The position numbers and the translations under genes were made by a program. Below are positions 52,113-62,471 of a DNA stretch of 64,000 bases, piece by piece. The DNA is taken from NCBI RefSeq assembly GCF_012843265.1, contig NZ_JABAIT010000019.1, positions 21,216 to 85,215 on the forward strand, written 5' to 3'. The notes under the pieces were generated by a model, which was not told the origin of the DNA, did no database searches, and saw nothing but the letters and a program-made list of their open reading frames with translations. Numbering within the stretch: position 1 is the stretch's first letter; every line of letters starts with the position of its first letter. The stretch is from Bacillus sp. DNRA2 (GTDB taxonomy: Bacteria; Bacillota; Bacilli; Bacillales; Cytobacillaceae).

Positions 52113-53452
52113 GAAAAAGCAAAGTGTGGAGTCCTGAGAAAATTGAAGAAATTCAGGAAAAAGCTGAGCTTGGCCGCTATCGGATTAGGGGACAAGCAAC
52201 GAAACGATTAGATTTACCATCTTTTGATGATTTAGTGTTTACACCTGCCGGCTTATCGCGTGTTGCGCTTGAAGGTTATCGTGAAAAATGTGATACAAAA
52301 GTTGTGATTGGCGAAGGAAGAGTGAAACGACCGCTTGTTCTTGAAACGCCGATAATGGTTGCGGGGATGAGCTTTGGGGCGATTAATTCCAATGCAAAAA
52401 AAGCACTTGGTATGGCGGCGACGCGCTGTGGAATCAGTACTTGTACGGGTGACGGCGGTATGCATCCGGTTGAACGCGAAGCTTCAGAGAAATTGGTTTA
52501 TCAGTTACTACCAAGTCGCTACGGGTTGAATCCATATGATTTAAAACGTGCCGATGCAGTTGAAATCGTCGTCAGTCAAGGAGCAAAACCTGGTACAGGG
52601 GGAACTTTACTTGGGCAAAAAGTATCAGAAGAAGTGGCGAAGATGCGTGATTTACCAGTAGGTGTTGACCAACGAAGCCCATGTCGTCATCCAGATTGGA
52701 TGGGTCCAGATGATTTAGGGGTGAAAATTGACCAAATCCGAATGGCAACGAATTATGAAGTACCGATTTTTATCAAGATTGGCGCAGGCCGAGTCTATGA
52801 TGATACGAAACTAGCAGCAAAAGCTGGTGCTGACGCCATTGTCATTGATGGGATGGAAGGTGGGACGGCTGCCTCACCGGAAATTCAGTTAGATCATACC
52901 GGCATTCCAACTGTCGCCGCTGTCGTCGAAGCCGCTGAAGCATTGCAAGAAATTGGTATGAAGGATCAAATTAAGCTGATCATTGGTGGAGGAATTAGCA
53001 ATGGTGCGGATGCAGCTAAAGCGATCGCGCTTGGTGCTGACGTTGTTTACATTGGAACAGCGATGCTGATTGCCTTAAATTGCAATAAGTCCTTATATGT
53101 AGAGGACTATAAAGCACTTGGTACAGTTCCTTCCGCTTGTCACCATTGTCATACCGGTAAATGTCCAGTGGGGATCGCCACACAGGACCCAGACCTCATG
53201 AGTCGGCTTGATCCATTCGAAGCGGCCGACCGAGTCGAAAACTACATCAACTCGATTACGATGGAGCTGCAAATCTTTGCCCGTTCTTGCGGAAAAAGTA
53301 AAGTAGGTGACTTAGACCCAACCGATTTGCGTTCACTCACGATGAATACATCGATGATTACAGGGATTCCGATTGTTGGAATGGGAACGCGCAAACCATA
53401 TTGGGCCAATTATCATACTTCAACAGAGGTCAAAGAGCTTTTGAAAAAATAA
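52094..53452 (+). CDS. mgsC: N-methylglutamate synthase subunit C (FMN-dependent synthase)
   Basis: The 452-residue protein is the FMN/[3Fe-4S] domain of glutamate synthase: TPIMVAGMSFGAIN, GDGGMHPVE, KPGTGGTLLG and CHHCHTGKCPVGIATQ. In the NMG pathway it transfers methylamine to 2-oxoglutarate to give N-methylglutamate. Domain content and length match MgsC. Confidence 0.87.
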   Translation: MENNIIRKSKVWSPEKIEEIQEKAELGRYRIRGQATKRLDLPSFDDLVFTPAGLSRVALEGYREKCDTKVVIGEGRVKRPLVLETPIMVAGMSFGAINSNAKKALGMAATRCGISTCTGDGGMHPVEREASEKLVYQLLPSRYGLNPYDLKRADAVEIVVSQGAKPGTGGTLLGQKVSEEVAKMRDLPVGVDQRSPCRHPDWMGPDDLGVKIDQIRMATNYEVPIFIKIGAGRVYDDTKLAAKAGADAIVIDGMEGGTAASPEIQLDHTGIPTVAAVVEAAEALQEIGMKDQIKLIIGGGISNGADAAKAIALGADVVYIGTAMLIALNCNKSLYVEDYKALGTVPSACHHCHTGKCPVGIATQDPDLMSRLDPFEAADRVENYINSITMELQIFARSCGKSKVGDLDPTDLRSLTMNTSMITGIPIVGMGTRKPYWANYHTSTEVKELLKK

Positions 53453-53475
53453 ATACAAAGATGAGGTGTTAATAA

Positions 53476-54831
53476 ATGAACGGAGTAATCACTAGTAACA
53501 CACTGCTGTTAGAAGACATTCAAAAAAAGATGGAAGCGGAAAATGTCCAATTTTTATTAGCATCTTTTTCGGATATGAACGGAACATCAAGAGCAAAGCT
53601 CGTTCCCGCCAAGCGCTTATCCTCTGTTTGTGAAAGTGGAGCCGGTTTTGCCGGCTTTGCTGTCGGGGACCTTGGCCATGGACCATGTGATCCTGACATT
53701 CTATGTATTCCCGATTTACGTTCAATGACGATTTTACCTTGGCAAAAGGATTTGGCCTGGTTTGCTGGCACGTTAACAGAGGATGGGACACCGTGGTCCT
53801 ACTGTACAAGAACGATTTTATTAAATGTAATGGAGAAAGCAAAAAAGTTAGGGTATGAGATGAAAACGGGTGTCGAGCCTGAATTCTTCTTATTAAGTGA
53901 AGACGGACAGGGTGGAATTTCACCATCTGACGCTTTTGATGTCGCCAAGAAGCCTTGCTATAATCAGCAGGCTCTGATGAGAAACTACGATTTCTTATCT
54001 ACCTTAATCAACCATATGGATGAATTAAACTGGAATGTGGCCCAAGCAGATCACGAGGATGCAAATGGACAGTTTGAGATTAATTTTGAGTTTGCCGACG
54101 TACTTACTTCCGCAGATCGGTTAACCTTTTTCAAATATATGGTTCGCAGTATGGCCGAGGAGCGAAATTTAGTCGCAACTTTTATGCCAAAACCATTTTC
54201 CCATTTAACAGGTAATGGCTGTCACATGCATTTAAGCCTGTGGAATGACGGTAAAAACTTGTTTAAAGATGAAAAGGATTTAAGGGGAAATGAGCTATCG
54301 GAAACTGGTTATTATTTTATCGGCGGATTATTAAAACATGCCCGCGCTTTGTCGGCAATCGTTTGTCCAACCGTCAACTCCTATAAAAGATTGACGGCAA
54401 TGTCGACCAGTTCAGGTCAAACATGGGCACCGAACCGGATTTCTTATGGTGGTAATAATCGAACACAGCTCGTGCGAATACCCGGGGCAGGAAGAATCGA
54501 ATTCCGAGCGATGGATAATAATGCAAATCCTTATTTAGCGGCAGCGGCGATTCTAGCAGCCGGATTTGATGGAATCGAAAACAAGGTAGATCCAGACATA
54601 ATAATATCTGAATATTCGGAAATAAAACAAATGTTAGGGATTCAAGTGAACTCACTTCCTACAACGCTACAAGAAGCTATTAGTGAATTAGAGCAAGATA
54701 CTGTGCTGATTGATTCGTTAGGTTCTGATTTTATCGAAACCTATATTAAAAGAAAAAAAGAGGAATGGGCTGAGTATCATGATTTTATCAGTGCTTGGGA
54801 AATCGAAAAATATCTAAAAGAGACAAACTAA
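53476..54831 (+). CDS. gmaS: Gamma-glutamylmethylamide synthetase
   Basis: The 451-residue protein belongs to the glutamine synthetase superfamily, with DHEDANGQFEINFEFADVLT and PKPFSHLTGNGCHMHLSLW, and the N-terminal LLASFSDMNGTSRAKLVPA segment typical of GmaS rather than assimilatory GS. It joins methylamine and glutamate with ATP. It lies downstream of mgsABC with a good ribosome site. Ethylamine could also be a substrate, which I cannot judge. Confidence 0.85.
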   Translation: MNGVITSNTLLLEDIQKKMEAENVQFLLASFSDMNGTSRAKLVPAKRLSSVCESGAGFAGFAVGDLGHGPCDPDILCIPDLRSMTILPWQKDLAWFAGTLTEDGTPWSYCTRTILLNVMEKAKKLGYEMKTGVEPEFFLLSEDGQGGISPSDAFDVAKKPCYNQQALMRNYDFLSTLINHMDELNWNVAQADHEDANGQFEINFEFADVLTSADRLTFFKYMVRSMAEERNLVATFMPKPFSHLTGNGCHMHLSLWNDGKNLFKDEKDLRGNELSETGYYFIGGLLKHARALSAIVCPTVNSYKRLTAMSTSSGQTWAPNRISYGGNNRTQLVRIPGAGRIEFRAMDNNANPYLAAAAILAAGFDGIENKVDPDIIISEYSEIKQMLGIQVNSLPTTLQEAISELEQDTVLIDSLGSDFIETYIKRKKEEWAEYHDFISAWEIEKYLKETN

Positions 54832-54845
54832 AGAGGGTGGATGTA

Positions 54846-55994
54846 ATGGGGAAAAAGTACGATGTCATCGTGTTAGGTGGCGGTACAATGGGGAGTGCTG
54901 CTGCCTATTACTTAGCAAAAGAAGGCAAACAGGTTCTCGTGATTGATCAATATTCGATTCCAAATACTTACGGTAGTCACCATGGACATACACGGATGTT
55001 TCGCCTCGGCAATGGCAATGGGGCACAATATGTACCGCTTGGAAAAGAATCACTTCGTTTATGGAAAGAGCTTGAGGAAATAAGCGGGAAAGTTCTGTTT
55101 CAACAAGTCGGAGCTTTAACGGTTGGACATGAAAACTCCGAGTTTGTGACAGAAGCGATAAAGAGCTCGAGGAACAATGGTCTCGCTTACGAGGCAATGA
55201 ATGCGAATATGATCAGGGAGCGTTGGCCGGGGATTCAGATTCCCGATGACTATTTCGGCTGCTTCGACCCAGAAGCAGGATTTCTTTTTAGCGAGGAATG
55301 TATCCAAACCTATAAAGAAGAAGCAATGAAGCTTGGGGCAGACGTGATTGAAAATCAAGCAGTCGTAGAGATCAATTTGAAAGATGAGGGGGTCACGGTA
55401 TTTACAGCGAGTGCTGATTATAGTGCTGCGAAACTTGTGGTCACAGCTGGGGCTTGGATTCCTAAACTGCTTCAATCACTTGAGCTTCCAATAAAACCAC
55501 TCCGTAAAACGATTGGTTGGTTTAAGCCAACTGTTGAAAAATTGTATGGTGAAGATTTTCCGTGCTTTATCTTTGATACCGATACGATTGGCCATTACTA
55601 TGGCTTTCCAGATTTTGATGGTGGTGGCGTAAAGTTAGGTCGTATGGATTTGGGATATGATTGTGATCCTGATACCGTTAACCGCGAATTTGGCGCCTAT
55701 GCGGATGATGAAGGGGATATTCGCAACTTTTTGGAACAATTCCTACCGGGAGCAGCGGGTGAACTTGTCAAAGGGGCAGCTAGTATGTTTGCGATGACAC
55801 CTGATGAGGATTTTATCGTTGATATCCATCCAGACTATAAAAATGTTTGTATTGCCGGCGGTTTTTCCGGACACGGGTATAAATTTGCCAGTGTAATTGG
55901 CAAGATTTTAACCGAGTTATCCAGTGAAGGTAAAACGCAGTATGATATCTCATTCTTGCGATTACAGCGTTTTTCTAAGGTAGAGAAAGTATAA
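54846..55994 (+). CDS. Monomeric sarcosine oxidase-like flavoenzyme without covalent-FAD cysteine
   Basis: The 382-residue protein has the FAD fold GGGTMGSAAAYYLA and SHHGHTRMF, and GFSGHGYKFA at the end, as in monomeric sarcosine oxidase. Lysine 263 in GVKLG corresponds to the oxygen-activating lysine. Serine 313 (KGAASMFAMT) stands where the cysteine that binds FAD covalently is expected. The enzyme probably oxidises an N-methyl amino acid, possibly N-methylglutamate or sarcosine. ATG at 54846 is preferred over the frame starting inside gmaS. Confidence 0.78.
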   Translation: MGKKYDVIVLGGGTMGSAAAYYLAKEGKQVLVIDQYSIPNTYGSHHGHTRMFRLGNGNGAQYVPLGKESLRLWKELEEISGKVLFQQVGALTVGHENSEFVTEAIKSSRNNGLAYEAMNANMIRERWPGIQIPDDYFGCFDPEAGFLFSEECIQTYKEEAMKLGADVIENQAVVEINLKDEGVTVFTASADYSAAKLVVTAGAWIPKLLQSLELPIKPLRKTIGWFKPTVEKLYGEDFPCFIFDTDTIGHYYGFPDFDGGGVKLGRMDLGYDCDPDTVNREFGAYADDEGDIRNFLEQFLPGAAGELVKGAASMFAMTPDEDFIVDIHPDYKNVCIAGGFSGHGYKFASVIGKILTELSSEGKTQYDISFLRLQRFSKVEKV

Positions 55995-56010
55995 AGGGAG
56001 AGATGATTTC

Positions 56011-57363
56011 ATGAACCGTTTATTTAATCTGCGAACACTGCTATTCAGTGCAATTGTATTATTATTCTTGATTATTCCTTCAAACGCCTTAGCGGCGGGA
56101 AAAGAAGCTGTTATCGATACTGGAGATACATCTTGGATGTTAGTGGCTACCGCCATAGTTATTTTCATGCATGTCCCAGGGCTCGCATTGTTTTACGGGG
56201 GATTAGTTAGTGAACGTAACGTAGTTTCGACGATGATGCATAGCTTTGTCAGTTTGTTAGTGGTAACTGTTGTCTGGGTATTGTGGGGCTATAGTTTAAG
56301 CTTTGGAACTGATATTGGTAGTTTAATTGGTGGGCTTAATTACTTAGGCTTCAATAATGTTGGTGCTGAAGCGTTTGGGACGATTCCTCATTATGTTTTT
56401 GCGATTTTCCAAGGAGCATTTGCAGCGATCACAGTTGCAATTATTTCAGGTGGTATTGCCGGAAGAATAGCCTTTCCAGCCTGGATTTTATTCTCGGTAT
56501 TATGGGTGACTTTCATTTATGCACCAATGGCCCATTGGGTTTGGGGCGGCGGTTGGTTATTCAAGCTGGGAGAATTAGATTTCGCCGGAGGCACCGTGGT
56601 TCACATTCTCTCAGGTGTTAGTGCACTTACGGCTGCGATTGTGATTGGACCAAGATTTGAGCATTTGAGAAAAGAACATGTTCCTCACAATATTGTTCTA
56701 TTTTTAATCGGTGCCGCAACGCTCTGGTTTGGTTGGTTTGGCTTTAATGCGGGCAGTGCCCTTACCTCAGGCGGGTTAACAGCGCTTGTTTTTGCAAATA
56801 CACAAGTAGCTGCTGCAGCAGGTGGATTGGGTTGGTTAATCATTGAGTGGTCCATTCGTAAAAGACCAACGTTAGTAGGAGCTGCAACAGGTGCGATTGC
56901 TGGTTTAGTGGGGATTACTCCTGCTGCAGGATTTGTAACGGTTCCTTCCGCATTAATTATTGGTTTGGTATCGGCGCCAGTCAGCTATTTCGGAATCCAT
57001 TTTATCAAATCGCGCTTTAGATATGATGACACATTAGATGCGTTTGGGGTACATGGTATTGCAGGGATTTGGGGAGCGATTGCGACTGGATTATTTGCGA
57101 CGAAATCGGTGAACCCTGCCGGGAATAATGGTTTGTTTTACGGAAATCCTGAACAAGTTCTGCACCAATTAATCGGGGTAGGTACCGCTGTAATTTTAGC
57201 AACAGTCGGAACTTTCATCATCTTAAAGGTGATCGGTTTATTCACGCAGCTAAGAGTGAGTAAAGAAGAAGAGTTAATGGGCTTGGATTTAAGTTTCCAT
57301 GAAGAACCTGCATATTCAACCGTAAACAACATAGCTATTAAAACAGATAAAGTATCTTCTTAA
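56011..57363 (+). CDS. amtB: Ammonium/methylammonium transporter Amt
   Basis: The 450-residue protein has a signal peptide (cleavage after NALAAG-like), about 11 membrane segments and the family motifs: DTGDTSWMLVATA, LFYGGLVSERN, APMAHWVWGG and FDFAGG-like LDFAGGTVVH. Amt family members also move methylammonium, which fits a methylamine-using locus. There is no glnK partner next to it. It lies between the amine genes and ureA. Confidence 0.9.
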   Translation: MNRLFNLRTLLFSAIVLLFLIIPSNALAAGKEAVIDTGDTSWMLVATAIVIFMHVPGLALFYGGLVSERNVVSTMMHSFVSLLVVTVVWVLWGYSLSFGTDIGSLIGGLNYLGFNNVGAEAFGTIPHYVFAIFQGAFAAITVAIISGGIAGRIAFPAWILFSVLWVTFIYAPMAHWVWGGGWLFKLGELDFAGGTVVHILSGVSALTAAIVIGPRFEHLRKEHVPHNIVLFLIGAATLWFGWFGFNAGSALTSGGLTALVFANTQVAAAAGGLGWLIIEWSIRKRPTLVGAATGAIAGLVGITPAAGFVTVPSALIIGLVSAPVSYFGIHFIKSRFRYDDTLDAFGVHGIAGIWGAIATGLFATKSVNPAGNNGLFYGNPEQVLHQLIGVGTAVILATVGTFIILKVIGLFTQLRVSKEEELMGLDLSFHEEPAYSTVNNIAIKTDKVSS

Positions 57364-57370
57364 AATTTAT

Positions 57371-57412
57371 AGCTGATGCAGTTCCTAAGTCTCGTGGCTT
57401 AGGAACTCAGCT
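57371..57412 (+). promoter_or_regulatory. Strong intercistronic hairpin between amtB and ureA
   Basis: AGTTCCTAAG (57380-57389) pairs perfectly with CTTAGGAACT (57398-57407), and outer AGCTG (57371-57375) pairs with CAGCT (57408-57412). No T-run follows, so it may slow decay or act as an attenuator. Confidence 0.5.
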
Positions 57413-57444
57413 CCTTGTTTAAGGCATCTTGAAGGAGGAAAAAA

Positions 57445-57747
57445 ATGAAGCTTACAGCACGTGAACAGGAAAAACTGATGATTGTCATCGCATCTGATTT
57501 GGCAAGGAGGCGGCAACGGCGCGGATTGAAGTTGAATTATCCTGAGGCGATCGCGATTATTACATACGAAGTGATGGAAGGAGCCCGGGATGGAAAAACC
57601 GTTCCCGAGTTAATGCAATATGGTCAGCAAATTCTATCTCGTGAGGATGTCATGGAAGGCATTCCTGAAATGATCCATGACATTCAAGTCGAAGCTACCT
57701 TCCCCGATGGGACGAAACTGGTAACGGTCCACAATCCGATTCATTAA
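57445..57747 (+). CDS. ureA: Urease gamma subunit
   Basis: The 100-residue protein matches Ure[15 protein letters not shown] at the start and [20 protein letters not shown] near the end. It forms the small subunit of the nickel enzyme that hydrolyses urea to ammonia and carbon dioxide. AAGGAGG precedes ATG. Confidence 0.95.
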   Translation: MKLTAREQEKLMIVIASDLARRRQRRGLKLNYPEAIAIITYEVMEGARDGKTVPELMQYGQQILSREDVMEGIPEMIHDIQVEATFPDGTKLVTVHNPIH

Positions 57748-57785
57748 AATTACGAGAGTTTTTGGGGAATAGGAGGAGGGTAACG

Positions 57786-58121
57786 ATGATACCGGGGGAG
57801 TACAGGCTAAAACAAGAACCGATTATCTGTAATGCTGGAAAGAAACCGATTAAAATAGCCGTTTTGAATAAAGGAGACCGGCCTGTTCAAGTAGGATCAC
57901 ATTTTCATTTTTATGAGACTAATCGTCTGTTGATTTTTGACAGGGAAAAGGCGTTTGGGCGACGGTTAAATATTCCTGCCGGGACGGCTGTGAGGTTTGA
58001 ACCAGGAGACGAAAAGCTTGTGGAGTTGATTCCTTTAAGTGGCGAACGGAAGGTCTATGGTTTAAATAATCTGACTAATTCTGGACTGGATAGATTAGGA
58101 GGAAATCGAATTGAGCTTTAA
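57786..58121 (+). CDS. ureB: Urease beta subunit
   Basis: The 111-residue protein has [21 protein letters not shown] and [18 protein letters not shown], all UreB signatures. ATG at 57786 follows AGGAGGAGGG. It overlaps ureC's start. Confidence 0.95.
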   Translation: MIPGEYRLKQEPIICNAGKKPIKIAVLNKGDRPVQVGSHFHFYETNRLLIFDREKAFGRRLNIPAGTAVRFEPGDEKLVELIPLSGERKVYGLNNLTNSGLDRLGGNRIEL

Positions 58122-59817
58122 AATGTCGCGTCGACAATATGCCGACATGTTTGGTCCGACAGTTGGAGATCAAGTGAGGCTCGGCGATACAGAGCTCTTT
58201 GTAGAAGTTGAAAAGGACCACACCACTTATGGTGATGAAGTGAAATTTGGCGGAGGGAAAGTCATTCGTGACGGGATGGGGCAGCATCCTTTAGCGACTA
58301 GAAAGGACGTTGTCGATCTGGTTATTACCAATGCGTTAATTGTGGACTATACCGGAATTTATAAAGCCGATATTGGGATTAAGGATGGATTGATTGCGGC
58401 GATCGGAAAAGCAGGCAATCCATTGATCATGGACCATGTTGACATCATCATTGGAGCGTCAACAGAAGTAGTGGCCGGCGAAGGAATGATTGTGACGGCA
58501 GGAGGAATCGATGCTCATATTCATTTTATTAGCCCGCAACAGATTCAAACTGCGATTGAATCAGGAATTACAACGATGATCGGTGGTGGTACAGGGCCTG
58601 CCACAGGTACAAATGCGACCACTTGTACGCCGGGTGAATGGAATCTTGCGCAAATGCTAAAAAGTGCCGAAGAATTTCCAATGAATCTTGGTTTTTTAGG
58701 AAAAGGAAATGCTTCCAGTGAAGCTGCGCTAATCGAGCAAATTGAAGCTGGAGCGATTGGCCTAAAGCTCCATGAAGATTGGGGAACAACATCATCCAAT
58801 ATTGATCAGGCGTTGCGGGTTGCAGATCAATACGATGTTCAAGTGGCGATCCATACAGATACGCTGAATGAAGGCGGGTTTGTCGAGGACACGCTCCGGG
58901 CGATTAATGGACGTGTCATTCACACCTATCACACGGAAGGGGCAGGCGGCGGACATGCACCCGATATTATTAAAGCCGCTTCGCACCCGAATATTCTGCC
59001 ATCCTCCACTAATCCAACTAGACCTTATACCGTCAATACCATCGCCGAGCATTTAGATATGCTGATGGTTTGCCACCATTTAGACCCATCAGTGCCAGAG
59101 GACTTAGCTTTTGCTGATTCAAGGATTCGTAAGGAAACGATTGCTGCTGAGGATATTCTTCATGATTTAGGCGTGTTTAGCATGATTAGCTCTGATTCAC
59201 AAGCGATGGGAAGAGTTGGCGAGGTCATCATCCGAACTTGGCAAACCGCTGATAAAATGAAACGCCAACGTGGTGAACTGGTGAAGGGTGAGGAAAATGA
59301 TAATGCTCGGGTGAAAAGGTATATCGCGAAATATACGATGAACCCGGCGATTACTCATGGGGTTTCTGAATACGTTGGTTCGATAGAAGTGGGAAAGTTT
59401 GCCGACCTTGTTTTATGGAATCCCGCCTTTTTTGGCGCAAAGCCTGAGATGGTTATGAAAGGAGGCATGATTGCTTGGAGCGTAATGGGCGACCCGAACG
59501 CTTCGATTCCAACCCCACAACCGAGTATTTACCGCCCGATGTTCGCAAGCTTCGGAAAAGCAAAATACACAACTTCTATTACGTTTATCTCCAAGGCTGC
59601 TTTCGAGATTGGCGTTCATGAAAAGCTTGGCTTGCAAAAGAAAATCTGTACGGTTGGTAATGTTCGCAGTCTTTCTAAGCAAGATATGGTTCTGAATGGG
59701 GAGACACCAAATATTGAGGTGGACCCTGAAACTTATGAAGTGAAAGTGAATGGAGAATTGATTACGTGTGAACCTGATAAAAAAGTAGCTTTAGCGCAAC
59801 GATACTTTTTATTTTGA
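58111..59817 (+). CDS. ureC: Urease alpha subunit
   Basis: The 568-residue protein has the nickel ligands: DAHIHF, the carbamylated lysine in [12 protein letters not shown], and [10 protein letters not shown], and the flap VCHHLD with its active-site cysteine and histidine. TTG at 58111 has TAGGAGG eight bases upstream. It is the catalytic subunit. Length matches the family. Confidence 0.96.
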   Translation: MSFKMSRRQYADMFGPTVGDQVRLGDTELFVEVEKDHTTYGDEVKFGGGKVIRDGMGQHPLATRKDVVDLVITNALIVDYTGIYKADIGIKDGLIAAIGKAGNPLIMDHVDIIIGASTEVVAGEGMIVTAGGIDAHIHFISPQQIQTAIESGITTMIGGGTGPATGTNATTCTPGEWNLAQMLKSAEEFPMNLGFLGKGNASSEAALIEQIEAGAIGLKLHEDWGTTSSNIDQALRVADQYDVQVAIHTDTLNEGGFVEDTLRAINGRVIHTYHTEGAGGGHAPDIIKAASHPNILPSSTNPTRPYTVNTIAEHLDMLMVCHHLDPSVPEDLAFADSRIRKETIAAEDILHDLGVFSMISSDSQAMGRVGEVIIRTWQTADKMKRQRGELVKGEENDNARVKRYIAKYTMNPAITHGVSEYVGSIEVGKFADLVLWNPAFFGAKPEMVMKGGMIAWSVMGDPNASIPTPQPSIYRPMFASFGKAKYTTSITFISKAAFEIGVHEKLGLQKKICTVGNVRSLSKQDMVLNGETPNIEVDPETYEVKVNGELITCEPDKKVALAQRYFLF

Positions 59818-59827
59818 GGTGAAGAAG

Positions 59828-60274
59828 ATGATGATTGAAAGAGTGATAGGAAACGTACGCGAAACAGTTAATTTGCCTCGTCATATTGAACGTGTTTATT
59901 TAAGAAGTGAACTGCTCTTGAAGAGAATTCAACGAGTCAGAACCGATCATGGAAATGAGCTTGGAATCCGTTTGAAAAATGGTGTGGAGCTCCGAGACGG
60001 CGATATTTTATATCAGGATGAGAAAAACGCGATTGTGATTAGTGTATTAGAAGATGAAGTGATTGCGATTAAACCGACAACACTAAAGCAAATGGGGGAA
60101 ATCGGCCACATGTTAGGTAATCGCCACTTGCCTGCGCAGTTTACTGATGAGGAGATGGTTGTTCAATACGATTATTTAGTCGAAAAATTACTGCAAGAGC
60201 TTGACGTTCCCTATGTTTGTGAGAAGCGAAAACTAGCTCAAGCCTTTAAGCATATCGGACATTCTCATGGATAA
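59828..60274 (+). CDS. ureE: Urease accessory protein UreE
   Basis: The 148-residue protein has the UreE peptide- and metal-binding domains, with GNRHLPAQF and a short C-terminal HIGHSHG. The usual long histidine tail is missing. It delivers nickel to UreG. ATG at 59828 or 59831 follows AGGTG. Confidence 0.87.
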   Translation: MMIERVIGNVRETVNLPRHIERVYLRSELLLKRIQRVRTDHGNELGIRLKNGVELRDGDILYQDEKNAIVISVLEDEVIAIKPTTLKQMGEIGHMLGNRHLPAQFTDEEMVVQYDYLVEKLLQELDVPYVCEKRKLAQAFKHIGHSHG

Positions 60275-60953
60275 TGTTGTTTTTCAAATCATGCAGATTT
60301 GCGATTCGAATTTTCCGACAGGTGCCTTTTCCCATTCTTTTGGACTTGAAACCTATATCCAAGAAGGAAAAATCAAGAATAAACAAAGCTTCAAATATGC
60401 ATTACAGCAATATATGGCTAGTCAGTTTATTTTTACCGATGGATTGGCCTGTCGCTTAAGTTATGAAGCTATTAAAAGTGGAAATGAACAACGATTATGG
60501 GAGATTGACCAATCATTATTTGCTCTTTGTGGCAGCAGGGAAACGCGCGAAGGGAATCAACGGATTGGACGGCAATTTATCAAAGTGATGAATGAACTTT
60601 ATCCGAACGATTTGCTAAGGAACTATGAGGCAAAAATTAAAGCTAAAGAATTATCTGGACATTCTTCACTTGTGTTTGCGATTGGAATGGAACCACTAGG
60701 GATTGATGTGTGCACAATCCTTTCTTGCTATCTTTACTCGACTGTCTCAACGCTGATCCAAAATGGAGTAAGAGGCATTCCGCTCGGGCAAACGGATGGA
60801 CAAAGGATTCTCCGTGAGCTACAAAGCTTTATTCTGCAGCAGGTTGAGAATACTTTGCGAGCATCTGAGGATGACTTCGGTGGCAGCGTACTTGGATTAG
60901 AAATTGCGCAAATGCGGCATGAACAGCTGTCAGTTCGGCTTTTTTCATCATAA
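60267..60953 (+). CDS. ureF: Urease accessory protein UreF
   Basis: The 228-residue helical protein has CDSNFPTGAFSHSFGLE and REGNQRIG, typical of UreF, a scaffold controlling GTPase UreG. It overlaps ureE by eight bases. Confidence 0.9.
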   Translation: MDNVVFQIMQICDSNFPTGAFSHSFGLETYIQEGKIKNKQSFKYALQQYMASQFIFTDGLACRLSYEAIKSGNEQRLWEIDQSLFALCGSRETREGNQRIGRQFIKVMNELYPNDLLRNYEAKIKAKELSGHSSLVFAIGMEPLGIDVCTILSCYLYSTVSTLIQNGVRGIPLGQTDGQRILRELQSFILQQVENTLRASEDDFGGSVLGLEIAQMRHEQLSVRLFSS

Positions 60954-60977
60954 AAGAAAGAAGGGGTGTGTGGGAAA

Positions 60978-61595
60978 TTGGCTGAACCGATCAAAATTGG
61001 GGTTGGCGGGCCTGTTGGGGCAGGAAAAACCCTGTTATTGGATAAATTAACCCGAGAACTGATGGCTGACTTTGAGTTAGCGGTCATTACGAACGATATT
61101 TATACGAAAGAGGATGCATTATTCTTAATCAAAAATGGAGCGTTGCCTGCGGACCGCATCATTGGGGTTGAAACGGGTGGTTGCCCTCATACCGCAATCC
61201 GTGAAGATGCATCGATGAACTTCGCTGCTATTGATGAATTAAATGAGCTGCACCCTGGGCTCGACTTAATTTTTATCGAAAGCGGCGGTGATAACTTAGC
61301 TGCTACCTTTTCACCAGAGCTTGTTGATTTTTCCATCTATATTATCGATGTGGCGCAAGGCGAGAAAATCCCGCGTAAGGGCGGTCAAGGCATGATAAAG
61401 TCAGATTTATTTATTATCAACAAAACTGATCTAGCACCCTATGTGGGAGCTGACCTTGAGGTAATGAAGCGAGATACACTCGTTACACGCGGTGAAAAAC
61501 CTTTCTATTTTACCAATTTAAAAAGCGGTTCAGGTGTTGCGGATGTAGTCGAGTGGATTAGAAGGGAAGCCTTTTTATTGGGACTTGAGTCATGA
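60978..61595 (+). CDS. ureG: Urease accessory GTPase UreG
   Basis: The 205-residue protein has the P-loop [29 protein letters not shown] (metal site CPH) and INKTDLAP. It provides GTP-dependent nickel insertion. TTG at 60978 is preferred: AAGGGG is 11 bases upstream, while GTG at 60966 lies inside the ribosome site. Confidence 0.93.
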   Translation: MAEPIKIGVGGPVGAGKTLLLDKLTRELMADFELAVITNDIYTKEDALFLIKNGALPADRIIGVETGGCPHTAIREDASMNFAAIDELNELHPGLDLIFIESGGDNLAATFSPELVDFSIYIIDVAQGEKIPRKGGQGMIKSDLFIINKTDLAPYVGADLEVMKRDTLVTRGEKPFYFTNLKSGSGVADVVEWIRREAFLLGLES

Positions 61596-62404
61596 GCTAC
61601 ACCGGATATTTGTCATTAGAAGTTGAAAGGAAGTTAAACAAATCCGTCATAACAAACAGCTTCTTTGATGGTGTTTTGAAAATCACACGGCCCGTCTATG
61701 TTTCTGAAAATCTCCCTTTACTGACGCTCATCCATGTGGGGGGAGGGTTTGTTGATGGTGACTCTTATTTGACCGAAGTAAGGCTTCTTGAATCCGCCTC
61801 ACTGGCTTTAACAACTCAAGCATCCACGAAAGTATACAAATCTCCCCGTTTCGGCGCAACGCAAACGATGAATTTTGTCTTGAAAGAAGGGAGTTCCCTG
61901 CATGTCCGTCAAGATAGCTTAATTTTATATAAAAATGCTCGATTTTTTCAAAATACGAATGTTTATATGAGTTCTTCGGCGACGTTTTCCTACATGGATA
62001 TCATCACGCCTGGCTGGTCAGAAGATGGCAAGCTGTTTCAATACGAAAAAATTTCGTCCAGGCTGAAGGTCTTTGTCGAAGGTCGGTTGGCTGTATTTGA
62101 TCATTTGCTGTTGCAACCATCTCTGGAGTTGGAAGGTTTGATGTATTTAGAGGGATATACCCATATTGGAACGATGTTTTTCGTGAACGAAAGGGTTAAT
62201 GCAGCATTCGTTGATGCGTTGAGAGATGAGTTATTGCAATGGTCGGATGAGGCTAGAATTGGAATAAGCTTGCTTAGTATTAACGGGTTCACGATGAGAA
62301 TATTGGCAAATAGCACCGATTGTATTGAAGCGATCTTTTCAGATTGTGAGAGCTTTATATTTCGAGAGTTGTTGGAGCGGGAGAGGGTTGAGTGGAGGAA
62401 ATAG
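61592..62404 (+). CDS. ureD: Urease accessory protein UreD/UreH
   Basis: The 270-residue protein has [14 protein letters not shown] and [12 protein letters not shown], the UreD signatures. It overlaps ureG by four bases (ATGA). It is the last gene of ureABCEFGD, an ordinary arrangement for this family. Confidence 0.9.
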   Translation: MSYTGYLSLEVERKLNKSVITNSFFDGVLKITRPVYVSENLPLLTLIHVGGGFVDGDSYLTEVRLLESASLALTTQASTKVYKSPRFGATQTMNFVLKEGSSLHVRQDSLILYKNARFFQNTNVYMSSSATFSYMDIITPGWSEDGKLFQYEKISSRLKVFVEGRLAVFDHLLLQPSLELEGLMYLEGYTHIGTMFFVNERVNAAFVDALRDELLQWSDEARIGISLLSINGFTMRILANSTDCIEAIFSDCESFIFRELLERERVEWRK

Positions 62405-62471
62405 GGGTGCGAGGTGCGAGGTGTTGCATTGGAACGGGGCGCATCGCATCGAGTTGCACAGCACAGAACGT

